Shown: piece after piece, positions 1 to 9,891 of the stretch
How the letters are laid out: the number at the start of each line of letters is the position of its first letter
Numbering within the stretch: position 1 is the first letter of the stretch
From: Chryseobacterium jejuense
GTDB lineage: Bacteria; Bacteroidota; Bacteroidia; Flavobacteriales; Weeksellaceae
Direction: 5' to 3'
Length of the DNA stretch: 64,000 nucleotides
NCBI RefSeq assembly: GCF_900100075.1
Contig: NZ_FNEG01000006.1
Coordinates: 186,001 to 250,000, forward strand
Made by a program: the position numbers and the translations under genes
The notes under the pieces: model-generated
What the model was told of the DNA's origin: nothing
The model's input: the letters and a program-made list of their open reading frames with translations, nothing else
The model's database searches: none

Positions 1-32
1 TGATTTGATAGTTGATTTCTGTTTATGTATTG

Positions 33-60
33 TTTGTTGGTAATGAAATGAGTAGTTTTG
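33..60 (+). promoter_or_regulatory. Candidate Bacteroidota promoter for the metzincin protease gene
   Basis: A TTTG at 33-36 is followed after 16 bases by TAGTTTTG at 53-60, which fits the -7 form TAnnTTTG. The spacing is shorter than the usual 19-20. It lies 30 bases upstream of the ATG at 91. Confidence 0.35.
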
Positions 61-90
61 TGAGATTAATACAAAGTTTTAAGAAATATT

Positions 91-3000
91 ATGAAGAAAA
101 TTTTTACTTCTTTCTTTTTCTTTAGTTTGTTGGTAATGTTTCATGCCCAATGGGCTCCTACGACATTCAAAGGAAAAGCAATTCGGGATGGCTCAAAAGC
201 CAAAAGCTTTTATTCTTTAGACATTTCCCTGTTAAGATCTCAATTAGAGCGAGCGCAGGAAACAGGCCGGGATGCAAAACCGGTCACCATATCTTTACCC
301 ACACTAAGCGGAAAAGTTGAAAAATTTGCTGTGTATAGCTTTCCGGTTGTAGTAAGAGAATTAGCAGATCAGTATCAGCTGGGTTCTTATGTGGGAGTAG
401 GAATAGATGACCCTTCAAAATATTTACGCTTTAGCCTGGCACCTAATGATTTTCAATCTATGATTATATCTGGTGAAGGATATGAATTTATAGAGCCTGC
501 TAATGGAGATAAAACAATCTATGAAATACATCCGAAAACTGAAGGCGGGAAAACTGGTTTCGTGTGTTCAACTGAGGAAAAAGAAATAGATAAACTATAT
601 AAAGCAGGAAGCTCCTTTACCAACCAATCAAAGAATTTCGCGAAATCTTCGGATCGTAAATATAGAACTCTGAGACTGGCGATGTCTGTTACAGGAGAGT
701 ATACTCAGTTTCATGGAGGAACTGTAGCAGGTGCTTTAACAGCTATTAATGCTACCCTCACCAGAGTGAATGGGGTTTTTGAAAAAGATTTTGCCCTTCA
801 TTTAAATCTACAGAATTATCCGAATGTAATTTATACTAATCCAAATACAGATCCGTATACAGGAGTACCTGCAGGGGGAGGAGCCCCCAATTCATGGAGT
901 ACAGAATTACAGCAAACCTTAACTGCTAATGTTGGAAATGCTAATTATGATATTGGCCATTTATTTGGAGCAACCGGTGGTGGTGGAATGGCGGGTTGCA
1001 TAGGGTGTATTTGCCTGGATCCAGGCTCTTCAAATCCATCAACAGGTAATGGAAAAGGTTCAGGGTATACTTCTCCTGCAAATGGAGGACCTCAGGGAGA
1101 TACATTTGATATCGATTTTGTGGCTCATGAAATGGGACACCAACTAGGAGGAAATCATACTTTTATGTATCAGTATCAGACACCCAATGTACAGTTTGAA
1201 CCAGGATCAGGAAGTACCATTATGGCTTATGCAGGAATAGCAAATGGAAACGCTGCGGGGGCGGGTATTTTTCCTTCTCCGGGAGGTACATTTGATATAC
1301 AGCCAAATACAGATGCTTATTTTCTTAGAAACAGTATCAATCAGGTTCAGGCTGTTTTAGTGACTAGAACGTGTGATATTGAAACAACAGTTACCAATAC
1401 CCCTCCTGTAATTGGAGCACTTCCAACTTACAATATTCCAAAGGGGACAGCTTTTGTTTTAACCGCTTCTGTTACAGACGCTGAAAACGACCCAATGACA
1501 TATACCTGGGAGCAGGCAGATGCCATGATTAGTGGCGGACCTTCTATTGATAACATTAATTTAGGAAATACTACTTCCGGAGCATCATTTAGGTCATTGA
1601 TCCCTTCAACGAGCCCAACTCGTTATTTTCCTAAACTATCTTCAGTATTAAATGGTGTTTTACATGACACAAGTGGTTGGGAAGCTGTATCTACAGTACC
1701 AAGAACAACAACTTTTTCAGTGACAGTGAGAGATAATAATCCTGTTGCCAACCAACAACAGACACAGAGTGCCGCACAAACCATTATTGTTGGTAATAAT
1801 GGTCCTTTCAAAGTAAACCCTATTACCGTTTATAATAACGGCCCAACGAATGTAACATGGGATGTTGTAGGTACCAATGTAGCACCATATAATACGGGCA
1901 ATGTAAAAATAGATTTTACTACTGATAACGGAACAACCTGGAATGTAGTCTCAGCTTCAACACCTAATGACGGAAGTGAATCTCTAGATTTTAGTTCTTT
2001 TCCTTTAATAGTTGGTGGTATTGCTAAAATCAGAGTAAGTGCCATCAATAATGTTTTTTACGCCATAGGTAACGCTTCAATAGATACACTACCAATTTGT
2101 ACCTCTAATCCTCCGGGTGGAGTAGTGGCTAATACAGTAACTCAAAATTCTGCCATAATCACCTGGAATGCTTCATTTAATGCTACCTATATTATGCAGT
2201 ATCGTATAGCAGGAACAACTGCCTGGACTACCTATACACCTAATCCTACAACAAATACAGTAACGCTTACAGGGTTGACGGCAGGAACACATTACGAAGT
2301 TCAGATCGCTAATATCTGCTCAGGAACAACAGGGAATTTTTCAGCCCCTATGGTGTTTATGACCCCTTATTGTGCAGCAACCTCAAGCAATACGGATAAT
2401 GGCTATATCTCCAATGTAACCGTAGCCGCTACGAATTCTTATACCATGAGTAATACTTCCGGAGCCAATAATTATACAGATTATTCTACAAATGCTACAA
2501 AGTTAATTACTGTGGTTAGAGGAACTAACAATAATACCATTTCGGTTTCTAAATCCTGGCCTGCTGCCATGAGTAACAAAGCTGTAAGTGCTTGGATCGA
2601 TTTTAATAAGAATGGTACTTTTGAAACGGCTGAAAGAATTTTAAATGTAACTAATAATACAGTAACTCCTGTAGCAACAACATTTCAGATCCCTGCAGGT
2701 GCGTATGCAGGACCGCTTACAACCCGTATGAGGGTTCTTCTGAGAGACGCTAATAATCCTAATCCATGTACGTCTTTTACAAATGGTGAAGTTGAAGATT
2801 ATGCAGTGAAAATTATTGATATGCCAGCATGCACCAGTGCTGCACCATCTAATATTACGATTACTAATCTTACTTCTAATTCAGCAAATGTATCATGGGC
2901 TGCAACTACAGGTGCTGTATATGTTTTAAGACACAGAAAAGTTGGAAACCCAACATGGACGACCATAAATCCTGTACCAGCCCCTGGAAACAATTATACG

Positions 3001-5106
3001 ATTTCAGGGCTAACCGAGCAGACCCAATATGAAATTCAGGTGGCTACTAAGTGTAACGGAGCTGCACAAGGGCAATTCTCTCCTTCTCTGCAATTTACTA
3101 CTCCTGTATTATCATATTGTTCAATGACCGGTACCGGTACGAATGATCATATTTCAAATGTAACAGTCACTCCTGTAAATCCTGGATTGCCAGTGATGAA
3201 TAATAACTCCGTGCAAACCAATTATATAAGTTATACAACTCCTGCTACACTGATTACGCTTGAAATAGGCTCAATAGATAATAAAATTTCTGTTGTTAAA
3301 GGTTGGACCGGGTCTTCAGGAAATGTAGCCGCTACAGCCTGGATTGATTTTAACAGAGATGGTATATTTGATAATTCAGAAAGGATTCTTAATTCAGCGG
3401 CAAGTACAACTGCTGTTGTTGATGCTAAATTTGGAGTTCCTGCAGGTGCTTATTCTGGGGCCCTTGCAACTACAATGAGAGTGGTCCTGAAAAGAAGCAG
3501 TGGTCCTGTAATGTGTCAGAATGCGGTGGATGGGGAAGTAGAAGATTATGCAGTACGATTAAGACCGTGTAGTACAGATACACCAACAGGTTTTACTGTT
3601 AATACAATAACTCATAATTCGGCAATTATTAATTGGACTGCAGCAGCAAATAACCTTACTTATCTTTTACAATATAGAGTACAGGGAACTCCTGCATGGA
3701 CTGATGTATATGTGGCCACTGTTCCATATACATTAGATAACCTGTTGCCTTCTACCACTTATGAAGTAAAGGTTGCCGCAAACTGTGGAAAAACCCCGGG
3801 AGTATTTACTCCGATTAGAACATTCACTACAAGATGTGATCCTGCCCCTCCAAGTGTTACAGTGGGTAATATTACAACTAATTCTGCAGTGGTTACCTGG
3901 AACCCGGCAGTAGTAAATGTAAAATATAAAATGAGATGGAGAAAAGTTGGCGTTACAGGGTGGCCCAATCCTGAAATAAACCTTCCTGCTGCACCTATAA
4001 ATAATTATACATTAGCAGGGTTAGATCCATATACGACTTATGAAATACAGATTGCTAATCAATGTGTTAATGAGACCACTTGGAATTCTTATTCAAACTC
4101 TGCCATATTTACAACAGAAAGAACCTGTGAACTTTCACCACCAGGATTAACGATCACTCAGTTATTACCTACATCAGCAGAAATCAAATGGGATTCTTTC
4201 CCGGGATCAACTTATATTCTCAGATATAGAAGAGTGGGGAATCTAAGCTGGACTAATATTCCGGTGACTACGAATAGTTATATATTAACAGGGTTGTTAG
4301 AGCTTACAAAGTACGAAATGCAGGTTGCTAACATCTGTAACGGAACAACAGCAACATTTACCTTACCTTACTACTTTACAACCCCAACGATAACATATTG
4401 TATAATGAGCTCCGGAAGTGCTGCAAGCGAACATATTGCTAAAGTTACTGTAAGGCCAAATGGTAAATCGGTGATGGAAAACGCATCCGGATCTTCAACG
4501 TATACAGATTATTCAGGAGTTCCAAAGACCTTTATTGAATTAATTCAAGGATCTACAGATAATGAAATCATCATTGTAAAGAAATGGATAGGAACCAGCC
4601 GTGATGAGGGAATTGCGGTATGGATTGATTTCAACAGAAATGGAGAATTTGATATTGATGAAAAAATATTCACTTCTCCACCTAATACAACAAGTCCTGT
4701 AACAGGCAGATTCAATGTGCCGGCAGATGCTTTTGTGAGTACAACAGATTACAAATATGTAGTGATGCGGGTGGCAATGCAGAGAGATGGGATTCCGGTA
4801 AATTGTCTGAAGTTTAATAATGGAGAAGTAGAAGATTATTCTATAAGAATATCCAGAAAATATACTCCTAATCTTCTTAATCAGACAGATATTCTTATCT
4901 ATCCTAATCCGGTAAGTTCAGTGTTGTATGTGAAGAATATCAGTAAGAAAGCAAAATATAAAATCTACAATACAGCAGGACAGATTGTTGTAGAAAGTAT
5001 TATATTGAATAATCAGCTTAATGTCAGCAGGCTTATCAATGGTGTGTATGTAATAGATATTGATGATAATGGAAACACTGCACAAAAGAAGTTTATTAAA
5101 GAATGA
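91..5106 (+). CDS. Secreted multidomain metzincin (reprolysin-like) metalloprotease with FnIII repeats and T9SS sorting domain
   Basis: This is a 1671-residue exported zinc endopeptidase. A signal peptide spans residues 1 to about 20 (ending HAQ) and is followed by a propeptide-like region. The catalytic site is HEMGHQLGGNH at residues 346-356, the HExxHxxGxxH zinc signature of metzincins, with a candidate Met-turn in TIMAYAG (Met378). An Ig/cadherin-like stretch follows (about 430-660). Then five fibronectin type III repeats start near 675, 915, 1165, 1250 and 1350, with three modules ending in GEVEDY near 900, 1155 and 1585. The tail (ILIYPNPVSS to FIKE) is a type A T9SS sorting domain, so the protein should cross the outer membrane through T9SS. 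The family is M12B/pappalysin-like by motif; the substrate is unknown. It is monocistronic, closed by the terminator at 5116-5145. Confidence 0.9.
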   Translation: MKKIFTSFFFFSLLVMFHAQWAPTTFKGKAIRDGSKAKSFYSLDISLLRSQLERAQETGRDAKPVTISLPTLSGKVEKFAVYSFPVVVRELADQYQLGSYVGVGIDDPSKYLRFSLAPNDFQSMIISGEGYEFIEPANGDKTIYEIHPKTEGGKTGFVCSTEEKEIDKLYKAGSSFTNQSKNFAKSSDRKYRTLRLAMSVTGEYTQFHGGTVAGALTAINATLTRVNGVFEKDFALHLNLQNYPNVIYTNPNTDPYTGVPAGGGAPNSWSTELQQTLTANVGNANYDIGHLFGATGGGGMAGCIGCICLDPGSSNPSTGNGKGSGYTSPANGGPQGDTFDIDFVAHEMGHQLGGNHTFMYQYQTPNVQFEPGSGSTIMAYAGIANGNAAGAGIFPSPGGTFDIQPNTDAYFLRNSINQVQAVLVTRTCDIETTVTNTPPVIGALPTYNIPKGTAFVLTASVTDAENDPMTYTWEQADAMISGGPSIDNINLGNTTSGASFRSLIPSTSPTRYFPKLSSVLNGVLHDTSGWEAVSTVPRTTTFSVTVRDNNPVANQQQTQSAAQTIIVGNNGPFKVNPITVYNNGPTNVTWDVVGTNVAPYNTGNVKIDFTTDNGTTWNVVSASTPNDGSESLDFSSFPLIVGGIAKIRVSAINNVFYAIGNASIDTLPICTSNPPGGVVANTVTQNSAIITWNASFNATYIMQYRIAGTTAWTTYTPNPTTNTVTLTGLTAGTHYEVQIANICSGTTGNFSAPMVFMTPYCAATSSNTDNGYISNVTVAATNSYTMSNTSGANNYTDYSTNATKLITVVRGTNNNTISVSKSWPAAMSNKAVSAWIDFNKNGTFETAERILNVTNNTVTPVATTFQIPAGAYAGPLTTRMRVLLRDANNPNPCTSFTNGEVEDYAVKIIDMPACTSAAPSNITITNLTSNSANVSWAATTGAVYVLRHRKVGNPTWTTINPVPAPGNNYTISGLTEQTQYEIQVATKCNGAAQGQFSPSLQFTTPVLSYCSMTGTGTNDHISNVTVTPVNPGLPVMNNNSVQTNYISYTTPATLITLEIGSIDNKISVVKGWTGSSGNVAATAWIDFNRDGIFDNSERILNSAASTTAVVDAKFGVPAGAYSGALATTMRVVLKRSSGPVMCQNAVDGEVEDYAVRLRPCSTDTPTGFTVNTITHNSAIINWTAAANNLTYLLQYRVQGTPAWTDVYVATVPYTLDNLLPSTTYEVKVAANCGKTPGVFTPIRTFTTRCDPAPPSVTVGNITTNSAVVTWNPAVVNVKYKMRWRKVGVTGWPNPEINLPAAPINNYTLAGLDPYTTYEIQIANQCVNETTWNSYSNSAIFTTERTCELSPPGLTITQLLPTSAEIKWDSFPGSTYILRYRRVGNLSWTNIPVTTNSYILTGLLELTKYEMQVANICNGTTATFTLPYYFTTPTITYCIMSSGSAASEHIAKVTVRPNGKSVMENASGSSTYTDYSGVPKTFIELIQGSTDNEIIIVKKWIGTSRDEGIAVWIDFNRNGEFDIDEKIFTSPPNTTSPVTGRFNVPADAFVSTTDYKYVVMRVAMQRDGIPVNCLKFNNGEVEDYSIRISRKYTPNLLNQTDILIYPNPVSSVLYVKNISKKAKYKIYNTAGQIVVESIILNNQLNVSRLINGVYVIDIDDNGNTAQKKFIKE

Positions 5107-5115
5107 TGTATATTG

Positions 5116-5145
5116 AAAAAGCCCTCATTTGTGAGGGCTTTTTTG
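5116..5145. terminator. Bidirectional terminator between the protease gene and coaE
   Basis: The stem GCCCTCA (5121-5127) pairs with TGAGGGC (5132-5138) around a TTTG loop. A-tract and T-tract flanks extend the stem and allow termination on both strands of these convergent genes. Confidence 0.85.
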
Positions 5146-5178
5146 TATTTAAAAGTTAGTGAAATCCTAACGGTTTTT

Positions 5179-5805
5179 TTATTCAATAGCAAAGATGACT
5201 TTTTCAGTCTGTTCTTTTAGCTCTTCCAGATTAGTATTATTATAAATGATACAGTCTGCCATTTTAATTTTATCCCTTTCAGGCATTTGCTTTTCCATAA
5301 CAGCTTCTACTTCACGGTAGGTTTTGTTATCTCTGTCCATTACCCTTTTGATGCGGATATTATCCTCTGCTGTTACCAAAAGAGACTTATAACATTGTCT
5401 GTTAAGTCTTAATTCAAATAATAATGCAGTTTCTTTAAAAACGAGATATTTGGTCTGCTGCTTTACCCATTGTTCAAAATCAATACGTACAGCAGGATGA
5501 ATAATCTCGTTTAAATGCTGAAGAAGATCTTTATTACTGAAAACCTTACTTGCAACGAACTTTCTGTCGTACAAGCCATTTTCATCATAAGATTCTTCGC
5601 CAAGAAGTTCTTTGATTTTTATTTTCAGCTCTTCATTATCATTGACAATATCTTTCGCCCGGTCATCAGAATAATAAACCGGAAAACCGAATTCTTCAAT
5701 AAATTTAGCAACTGTAGTTTTTCCTGAACCAATTCCTCCGGTTAACCCAATAATCTTGGGTGCGGGTGGCTCGGCCTGTTGGCCCTCTGAATGTAATTCC
5801 TCCAT
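5179..5805 (-). CDS. coaE: Dephospho-CoA kinase
   Basis: The 208-residue protein catalyses the last step of coenzyme A synthesis, ATP-dependent phosphorylation of the 3'-hydroxyl of dephospho-CoA, in the cytoplasm. The P-loop GGIGSGKT lies at residues 23-30. It is followed by the substrate-side motif YYSDDRAK and the family block HPAVR. The annotated start gives about 16 extra residues before KIIGLTGG. They are low in conserved character, so translation could be placed slightly differently, but no better ATG lies close to the P-loop. The gene is 9 bases downstream of the metallo-hydrolase gene and last in the ruvB-led minus-strand group. Confidence 0.93.
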   Translation of the reverse strand: MEELHSEGQQAEPPAPKIIGLTGGIGSGKTTVAKFIEEFGFPVYYSDDRAKDIVNDNEELKIKIKELLGEESYDENGLYDRKFVASKVFSNKDLLQHLNEIIHPAVRIDFEQWVKQQTKYLVFKETALLFELRLNRQCYKSLLVTAEDNIRIKRVMDRDNKTYREVEAVMEKQMPERDKIKMADCIIYNNTNLEELKEQTEKVIFAIE

Positions 5806-5814
5806 AATTAAAAA

Positions 5815-6681
5815 TTAATAACCAAAAACATCATTAAAACTGAACGTTTCGTCAAGTCTTACTCCTTTTTCAGTCATTTTTAGACTAGCTAGCTCATTGT
5901 GAGCATCATGTTCAAAGAATAATAAATACTCATTATCCACACACTGTTTAAGGAATTTTCCTTTTTCTTCCAGTGTTAAAAGAGGTCTTGTATCATATCC
6001 CATCACATAAACCTGATTGATGTGGCCGGCAGTAGGAATAAGGTCAGCTGCAAAAACAACTGTTTTCTCCTGATACTGAATGACTGGAAGCATTTGCTTT
6101 TCCGTATGTCCGTCTACAAAGATGACATCCATTTTCAGATCCGGTGCAAAACCATAATTTCCGGTAGTCGGAAGCGGCAAAAAGTTTAGCTGTCCGCTTT
6201 CCTGCATAGGCATAATGTTTTCTTTCAGGAAGCTTGCTTTTTCTCTTGCGTTAGGCTCTGTAGCCCATTGCCAGTGGTTTTCATTCGTCCAGAACTGAGC
6301 GTTTTTAAAAGCAGGTCTGTATCCTGTTTTGTCATCATTCCATTCAATAGCGCCACCACAGTGGTCAAAGTGAAGGTGAGTAAGGAATACATCTGTGATA
6401 TCTTCCTTTACAAAACCATATTTTTTTAAATTTTTATCTAAAGTATCATCTCCCCAAAGCGAATAATGCCCGAAGAATTTATCATCTTGTTTATTGCCCA
6501 GACCACAGTCTACAAGGATCAGTTTTTTTCCATCCTCTATAAGCAGGGAACGGGTTCCCAGTTCAATTAAGTTTTTTTCGTCTGCCGGATTGGTTTTTTC
6601 CCACAAACTCTTTGGGACGACACCAAACATAGCACCGCCGTCCAGTTTAAATTTTCCACATTGTATTGGATATAACTTCAT
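5815..6681 (-). CDS. MBL-fold metallo-hydrolase
   Basis: The 288-residue protein belongs to the metallo-beta-lactamase fold, whose members are mostly zinc hydrolases. The metal-binding signature HLHFDH is at residues 102-107. Further candidate ligands are the late DGHTEKQ and AADLIPT segments and the C-terminal HDAH. No signal peptide is seen, so it is probably cytoplasmic. The architecture resembles AHL-lactonase/quorum-quenching-like and other small-molecule MBL hydrolases, but the substrate cannot be read from sequence. It lies between the PaiB-like gene (12 bases upstream) and coaE (9 bases downstream), so co-transcription is likely. Confidence 0.85.
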   Translation of the reverse strand: MKLYPIQCGKFKLDGGAMFGVVPKSLWEKTNPADEKNLIELGTRSLLIEDGKKLILVDCGLGNKQDDKFFGHYSLWGDDTLDKNLKKYGFVKEDITDVFLTHLHFDHCGGAIEWNDDKTGYRPAFKNAQFWTNENHWQWATEPNAREKASFLKENIMPMQESGQLNFLPLPTTGNYGFAPDLKMDVIFVDGHTEKQMLPVIQYQEKTVVFAADLIPTAGHINQVYVMGYDTRPLLTLEEKGKFLKQCVDNEYLLFFEHDAHNELASLKMTEKGVRLDETFSFNDVFGY

Positions 6682-6693
6682 ATATATTTTGAT

Positions 6694-7305
6694 TTATTTC
6701 TTTATTAATTTCATCTTCTCAGCAATTTTTCGGGCATCTTCATCCAATTGTTCCAGATGTGAAATGATGTTGTTAAAATCATTCTCCTTCCGGTTCTGAG
6801 ATAGTTTTTGCTTGATGAAAATTTCCGTTGGAATCACTTTAATTCCAAAAGCCCCTTTCATTTCCTTTTCCACAAACTCTCTTCCCATATCTTTTACCAT
6901 CATAGGACATTGCTGAAAATTTTCATATTTTGAGGTTAATGTATCCAGATGGCTGTACAGCTCGTCCTGATTCATCAACTCCACTTTTCCATGGATCTGT
7001 ACCGCTTCATAGTTCCATGTAGAAACATTGATGTGGTCATACCAGCTGCTGGAGATGTAGGTATGGGCTCCTAAAAAGTCACACAACACTTCATCACCAT
7101 TCTTCAGGGTTTTAGCCTGTGGATTAGCTCTGGAAATATGAGTTTCAATATAAGGATTTTCCGGATCACTTTCATTCAGCATCATCATGGAATGTGTGGC
7201 ACGGATTTTATCAATAGAAGAAATGAGTAATGCAAAGGAATTTTCCTTGATAATTTCTCTCATCACATCCATATCTTCACTTCTGTACAATTTAGGAACA
7301 AACAT
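6694..7305 (-). CDS. FMN-binding PaiB-family protein
   Basis: The 203-residue protein has the length and sequence features of the PaiB/FMN-binding split-barrel family. The start is MFVPKLYR and the early segment is SFALLISS. An HISRANPQ block follows, and then the GAHTYISSSWY and VSTWNYEAVQIHG segments typical of flavin-nucleotide-binding relatives. PaiB in Bacillus is described as a negative regulator of degradative enzymes and sporulation. In flavobacteria the role is not established, and an FMN-dependent oxidoreductase or binding role is equally possible. It is 65 bases after ruvB and 12 bases before the metallo-hydrolase. Confidence 0.82.
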   Translation of the reverse strand: MFVPKLYRSEDMDVMREIIKENSFALLISSIDKIRATHSMMMLNESDPENPYIETHISRANPQAKTLKNGDEVLCDFLGAHTYISSSWYDHINVSTWNYEAVQIHGKVELMNQDELYSHLDTLTSKYENFQQCPMMVKDMGREFVEKEMKGAFGIKVIPTEIFIKQKLSQNRKENDFNNIISHLEQLDEDARKIAEKMKLIKK

Positions 7306-7370
7306 AAATTAACAACGCTTCTTTTAAAATCTTAAACTCAAAACTTTGAACCAAAAAACTGAACTTTACA

Positions 7371-8393
7371 TTAAAAAAGCTCTCCCGGATTTTTCGGCCT
7401 TGAAATACTTAAATGCTGATAAGCTTTATCAGTAACCTCTCTACCTCTTGGAGTTCTGATAATAAACCCTTCCTGAATTAAAAACGGTTCATATACTTCC
7501 TCCAACGTTTCCGGATTTTCTCCGATAGATGTTGCCAAAGCAGAAATTCCTACAGGTTTTCCCTTAAAGTTTTCAATCATCACACGCATGATCTTATTAT
7601 CCATTTCATCCAATCCAAACTCATCCACGTTAAGAGAATTTAAAGCGTATTTGGTAATATTGATCTCTATTTCACCATTCCCTTTAATTTCAGCAAAGTC
7701 ACGGACTCTTCTCAGTAATGCATTGGCAATCCTTGGAGTTCCACGGCTTCTTCTGGCAATTTCAATCGCAGCATCTTCATAGATTGCTACGCCTAAAACT
7801 CTTGCACTTCTCTGAATAATTGTTGATAAAAGTTCAATAGAATAGTATTCCAGCCTGCTTTGGATACCAAATCTTGCAAGCATCGGTTTGGTAAGCATTC
7901 CGCTTCTGGTAGTTGCTCCTACTAGTGTAAAAGGATTCAGGCCGATTTGTACACTTCTAGCATTAGGACCTGTTTCCAGCATGATATCAATTTTGTAATC
8001 CTCCATTGCTGAATACAGATATTCTTCCACAATGGGAGATAGACGGTGAATCTCATCAATGAAAAGAACGTCATTTTCTTCCAGATTGGTAAGCAATCCG
8101 GCTAAACTTCCCGGTTTATCCAATACAGGACCGGAAGTAATCTTACAGTTTACTCCAAGTTCATTGGCAATAATATTAGCTAAAGTTGTTTTTCCCAAGC
8201 CTGGTGGGCCATGCAGAAGGACATGGTCTAGCGCACCGCCACGTCTCTTGGCAGCCGTTACAAAAACCTCAAGATTTTCCAGCGTCTTTCTTTGTCCCGC
8301 AAAATCTTTAAAGCTTTGGGGACGAATTTGTTCTTCCTGCATCAACTCCTCCCGAGAGTAGTTGTCCTTATCTGGATGTAAAAAATCTGGCAT
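7371..8393 (-). CDS. ruvB: Holliday junction branch migration ATPase RuvB
   Basis: The 340-residue AAA+ motor drives RuvA-bound Holliday junction branch migration during recombinational repair. Walker A GPPGLGKTT is at residues 62-70, Walker B is in FIDEIHRL, and sensor/arginine-finger segments occur in GATTRSGML and ARFGIQSRL. The C-terminal winged helix contains RTPRGREVT. Length matches the family (about 335-345). It is the first gene of the minus-strand group ruvB, paiB-like, MBL, coaE. A TATCTTTG box on the minus strand at 8413-8420 lies just upstream. Confidence 0.97.
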   Translation of the reverse strand: MPDFLHPDKDNYSREELMQEEQIRPQSFKDFAGQRKTLENLEVFVTAAKRRGGALDHVLLHGPPGLGKTTLANIIANELGVNCKITSGPVLDKPGSLAGLLTNLEENDVLFIDEIHRLSPIVEEYLYSAMEDYKIDIMLETGPNARSVQIGLNPFTLVGATTRSGMLTKPMLARFGIQSRLEYYSIELLSTIIQRSARVLGVAIYEDAAIEIARRSRGTPRIANALLRRVRDFAEIKGNGEIEINITKYALNSLNVDEFGLDEMDNKIMRVMIENFKGKPVGISALATSIGENPETLEEVYEPFLIQEGFIIRTPRGREVTDKAYQHLSISRPKNPGELF

Positions 8394-8412
8394 TAATTCA
8401 TTTCATTTACCT

Positions 8413-8420
8413 CAAAGATA
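8413..8420 (-). promoter_or_regulatory. Candidate -7 box for ruvB
   Basis: The minus strand reads TATCTTTG, fitting TAnnTTTG, 20 bases upstream of the ruvB start. No TTTG -33 box is seen at the usual distance, so support is partial. Confidence 0.4.
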
Positions 8421-8429
8421 ACAAATTTA

Positions 8430-8526
8430 GACTAAGATTGAAATGAAGATTGAGAAAAGGTGAATTTGAAACTGAGATTAAGATGAAGGCTGAGGTTTAG
8501 ACTGAGACTAAGAGCGAAATTGAGAT
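8430..8526. repeat. Decayed hexanucleotide repeat tract
   Basis: About 16 consecutive six-base units resemble (g/c)(a/t)(c/t)TGA or CTGAGA, for example GACTAA, GATTGA, CTGAGA, CTGAGG, CTGAGA, CTAAGA, TTGAGA. The period is kept but bases have drifted. It sits in the divergent gap between ruvB and hutI and encodes nothing. Confidence 0.55.
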
Positions 8527-8644
8527 ATTTTAAGTATTTTTGAGAGGAAAATTAAAAGTTGATTGATTTTATTTCGAACATGCAGTTTGTAGTATTTAAA
8601 TTGCAGATAGAGATCATTCACTTTCTAACCTTTAACCTAAATAA

Positions 8645-9871
8645 ATGAAATTAATAGGCCCATTTAAGCAGGTTGTAACGCTTGCCAATCTTCCATTAAG
8701 AGGAAAACTTACAGACGAACAATTAGAAATTATTGTTGATGGAGGAATACTAGTTGAAAATGATGCCATTCAGAGAATTGGTGATTTTGAGACTTTAAAA
8801 AATGAAAACCCAACAATAGAAATAGAAACCATTGAAGGAGAACAGGTGGTTCTTCCTGCTTTTGTAGATTCCCATACTCACATTTGCTTTGGTGGAAACC
8901 GTGCTAACGATTTTGCCATGCGTAATGCAGGGAAGACTTATCTGGAAATTGCAGAAAGCGGTGGTGGAATCTGGAGTTCTGTACAACATACAAGAAATGC
9001 TTCAGAAGAGGAATTGCTGAAAACATTGTTGGAAAGAATTAAGTTTCTTGTTGATCTTGGAATCACAACCATTGAAGTGAAGAGTGGTTATGGATTAGAT
9101 GTAGAAAACGAACTGAAAATGCTTCGCATCATCAAAAAGGCTCAGGAATCCACAAAGGCAACTTTAGTTCCTACCTGTCTTTCGGCTCACTTAAAACCAA
9201 GAGACTTTGAAGGCACTAATCCGGAATATTTAAACTATATCCTTACCGAAATTCTTCCAAAAGTAAAAGAAGAGAACTTAGCTAAGCGTGTGGATATATT
9301 TATTGAGAAATCAGCCTTCCAGCCTGAAGAAAGCAAAGAGTTTTTACTTAAAACTAAAGATTTAGGTTTTGAAATAACCGTTCATGCAGACCAGTTTACA
9401 CCGGGAAGTTCAAGAATTGCAGTGGAAGTAGGTGCCCAATCTGCAGACCACTTGGAGGCAACCATTGATGAAGATATAGATTTCCTTGCTCAATCTGATA
9501 CTGTTGCTACAGCACTTCCGGGAGCCAGTTTAGGATTAGGTGAAAAATTTACACCGGCAAGAAAATTATTGGATGCAGGAGCTATTGTAGCCATCGCAAG
9601 TGACTGGAATCCGGGATCGGCACCTATGGGGAATTTAATTACCCAGGCTTCAATTTTAGCGACCTTCCAAAAGCTGACAACTGCTGAGGTACTAGCAGGG
9701 ATGACTTACCGTGCTGCTTATGCACTTAATCTTGAAGACAGAGGAAAGCTTGAAGCAGGGAAGAAAGCTGATTTTGTAACTTTTAAAACTAATAATTTTC
9801 AGAACGTTCTTTACAATCAGGGAAGCCTGAAGGCTGAACAGGTTTATATTGATGGAAAACTGATTGATTAA
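8645..9871 (+). CDS. hutI: Imidazolonepropionase
   Basis: The 408-residue amidohydrolase hydrolyses 4-imidazolone-5-propanoate to N-formimino-L-glutamate, the third step of histidine degradation. The metal site begins with HTH (His77, His79) in DSHTHICFGGNR. Further ligand segments are VHADQFTPG, SADHLEATI and the late SDWNPGSAPMG. Length is normal for HutI. The upstream Hut enzymes HutH and HutU are not in the window. HutG lies about 3.7 kb downstream on the same strand, separated by an unknown gene and a BCCT transporter. Confidence 0.95.
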   Translation: MKLIGPFKQVVTLANLPLRGKLTDEQLEIIVDGGILVENDAIQRIGDFETLKNENPTIEIETIEGEQVVLPAFVDSHTHICFGGNRANDFAMRNAGKTYLEIAESGGGIWSSVQHTRNASEEELLKTLLERIKFLVDLGITTIEVKSGYGLDVENELKMLRIIKKAQESTKATLVPTCLSAHLKPRDFEGTNPEYLNYILTEILPKVKEENLAKRVDIFIEKSAFQPEESKEFLLKTKDLGFEITVHADQFTPGSSRIAVEVGAQSADHLEATIDEDIDFLAQSDTVATALPGASLGLGEKFTPARKLLDAGAIVAIASDWNPGSAPMGNLITQASILATFQKLTTAEVLAGMTYRAAYALNLEDRGKLEAGKKADFVTFKTNNFQNVLYNQGSLKAEQVYIDGKLID

Positions 9872-9891
9872 AATATAAAAATTTAATCACA

